DNA of 5,708 nucleotides from Candidatus Omnitrophica bacterium UBA5776 (GTDB lineage Bacteria; Omnitrophota; Gorgyraeia; Gygaellales; Profunditerraquicolaceae), in contig DIEK01000113.1 in NCBI GenBank assembly GCA_002418595.1, positions 9,169-14,876 on the forward strand, in the 5' to 3' direction. Of the stretch, positions 5,295-5,708 are shown piece by piece. How positions within the stretch are numbered: the stretch's first letter is position 1; every line of letters starts with the position of its first letter. Under the pieces are notes generated by a model. The model had not been told where the DNA came from. It made no database searches and saw only the letters and a list, made by a program, of their open reading frames with translations. Both the position numbers and the translations under genes were made by a program.

Positions 5295-5708
5295 TCAATA
5301 TCCGAGGTCCTTTAATATATACGGATCGTCCTGCCATCCCGCGCGGACCTTGACGTGCATCTGCAAGAAGACTTTTTTGTCCAGCAGAGTCTCCAGTTCG
5401 GCGCGGGCCGTCTCCCCGGCTTTTTTCAAAACGCTGCCGCCCTTGCCGATGACTATTGACTTCTGCGAATCCCTCTCCACCAACACGACCGCGGAGATGA
5501 ACATCACTTTACCCCGCCTCTGCGCCGTCTCTTCCACATACACCGCCAGGGAATGCGGTATTTCATCTTTGAGAAGAAGGAAAAATTTCTCTCTAATGAT
5601 ATCGGCGATCGCCAGCTTCTGGGGAAAATCCGTAAGAACTTCCGGCGGGTAAAGCAACGGCGCTTCCGGCAGCAGTCCGAAGAGGACGTCCACCAGCTTG
5701 TCGGTATT
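5295..5708 (-). CDS. era: GTPase Era, C-terminal part (5' end outside the window)
   Basis: The last 137 residues of the essential ribosome-assembly GTPase Era, which binds the 3' end of 16S rRNA during 30S maturation. Visible are the linker LPEAPLLYP, the block ADIIREKFF followed by DEIPHS, and the KH RNA-binding domain with VLVERDSQKSIVIGKGGS (GxxG loop GKGG) and KKVFLQMHVKV, ending in the typical DDPYILKDLGY. The GTPase domain with the Walker motifs (about 160-170 residues) lies beyond the right edge. A GTG at 5693 is an internal valine codon, since the frame continues open to the edge in line with the family. The TGA is 21 bp before crtE, so the two are probably cotranscribed. The identification is secure. 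Confidence 0.95.
   Translation of the reverse strand, partial: NTDKLVDVLFGLLPEAPLLYPPEVLTDFPQKLAIADIIREKFFLLLKDEIPHSLAVYVEETAQRRGKVMFISAVVLVERDSQKSIVIGKGGSVLKKAGETARAELETLLDKKVFLQMHVKVRAGWQDDPYILKDLGY

Overview
The window is a compact bacterial carotenoid biosynthesis locus. Every gene I can support is on the minus strand, so the cluster reads from right to left. In that direction the order is: the 3' end of era (ribosome-assembly GTPase), crtE (geranylgeranyl diphosphate synthase type), a gap of about 240 bp, then crtYc, crtYd, crtB and crtI packed with 1 to 4 base overlaps, a gap of 127 bp, and a type II NADH dehydrogenase-like gene that runs off the left edge.

Together the five crt genes form a complete route from C5/C15 prenyl diphosphates to a cyclised C40 carotenoid. 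CrtE makes GGPP, CrtB condenses two GGPP to phytoene, CrtI desaturates phytoene toward lycopene, and the two small membrane proteins CrtYc and CrtYd together make the heterodimeric type of lycopene cyclase. The expected end product is beta-carotene, or a monocyclic intermediate. No hydroxylase, ketolase, C50 elongase or carotenoid cleavage enzyme lies in the window. The NADH dehydrogenase-like flavoprotein next door may share the quinone pool with the FAD-dependent desaturase, but that link is inference.

Transcription appears to be split into units. era and crtE are 21 bp apart and probably cotranscribed. A good sigma70-type promoter (TTGACG, 16 bp, TAAAAT) lies so close to crtYc that transcription should begin at or next to its first start codon, which suggests a leaderless crtYc-crtYd-crtB-crtI mRNA. 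The left-hand gene has a similar but weaker arrangement, with competing start-codon explanations. The era/crtE to crtYc gap also holds a perfect 8-bp stem hairpin, a GC-rich palindrome and a possible divergent promoter pointing into the 3' end of crtE.

The organism is a bacterium of intermediate GC content with Shine-Dalgarno sites before several genes. The CrtI N-terminal motif GPSWYLMP recalls Bacteroidota-type desaturases, whereas a cyclase split into two genes is best known from Actinobacteria. This mixture fits a less-studied bacterial phylum, but the sequence alone does not identify the lineage. I see no mobile elements, tRNA or rRNA genes, or CRISPR arrays.
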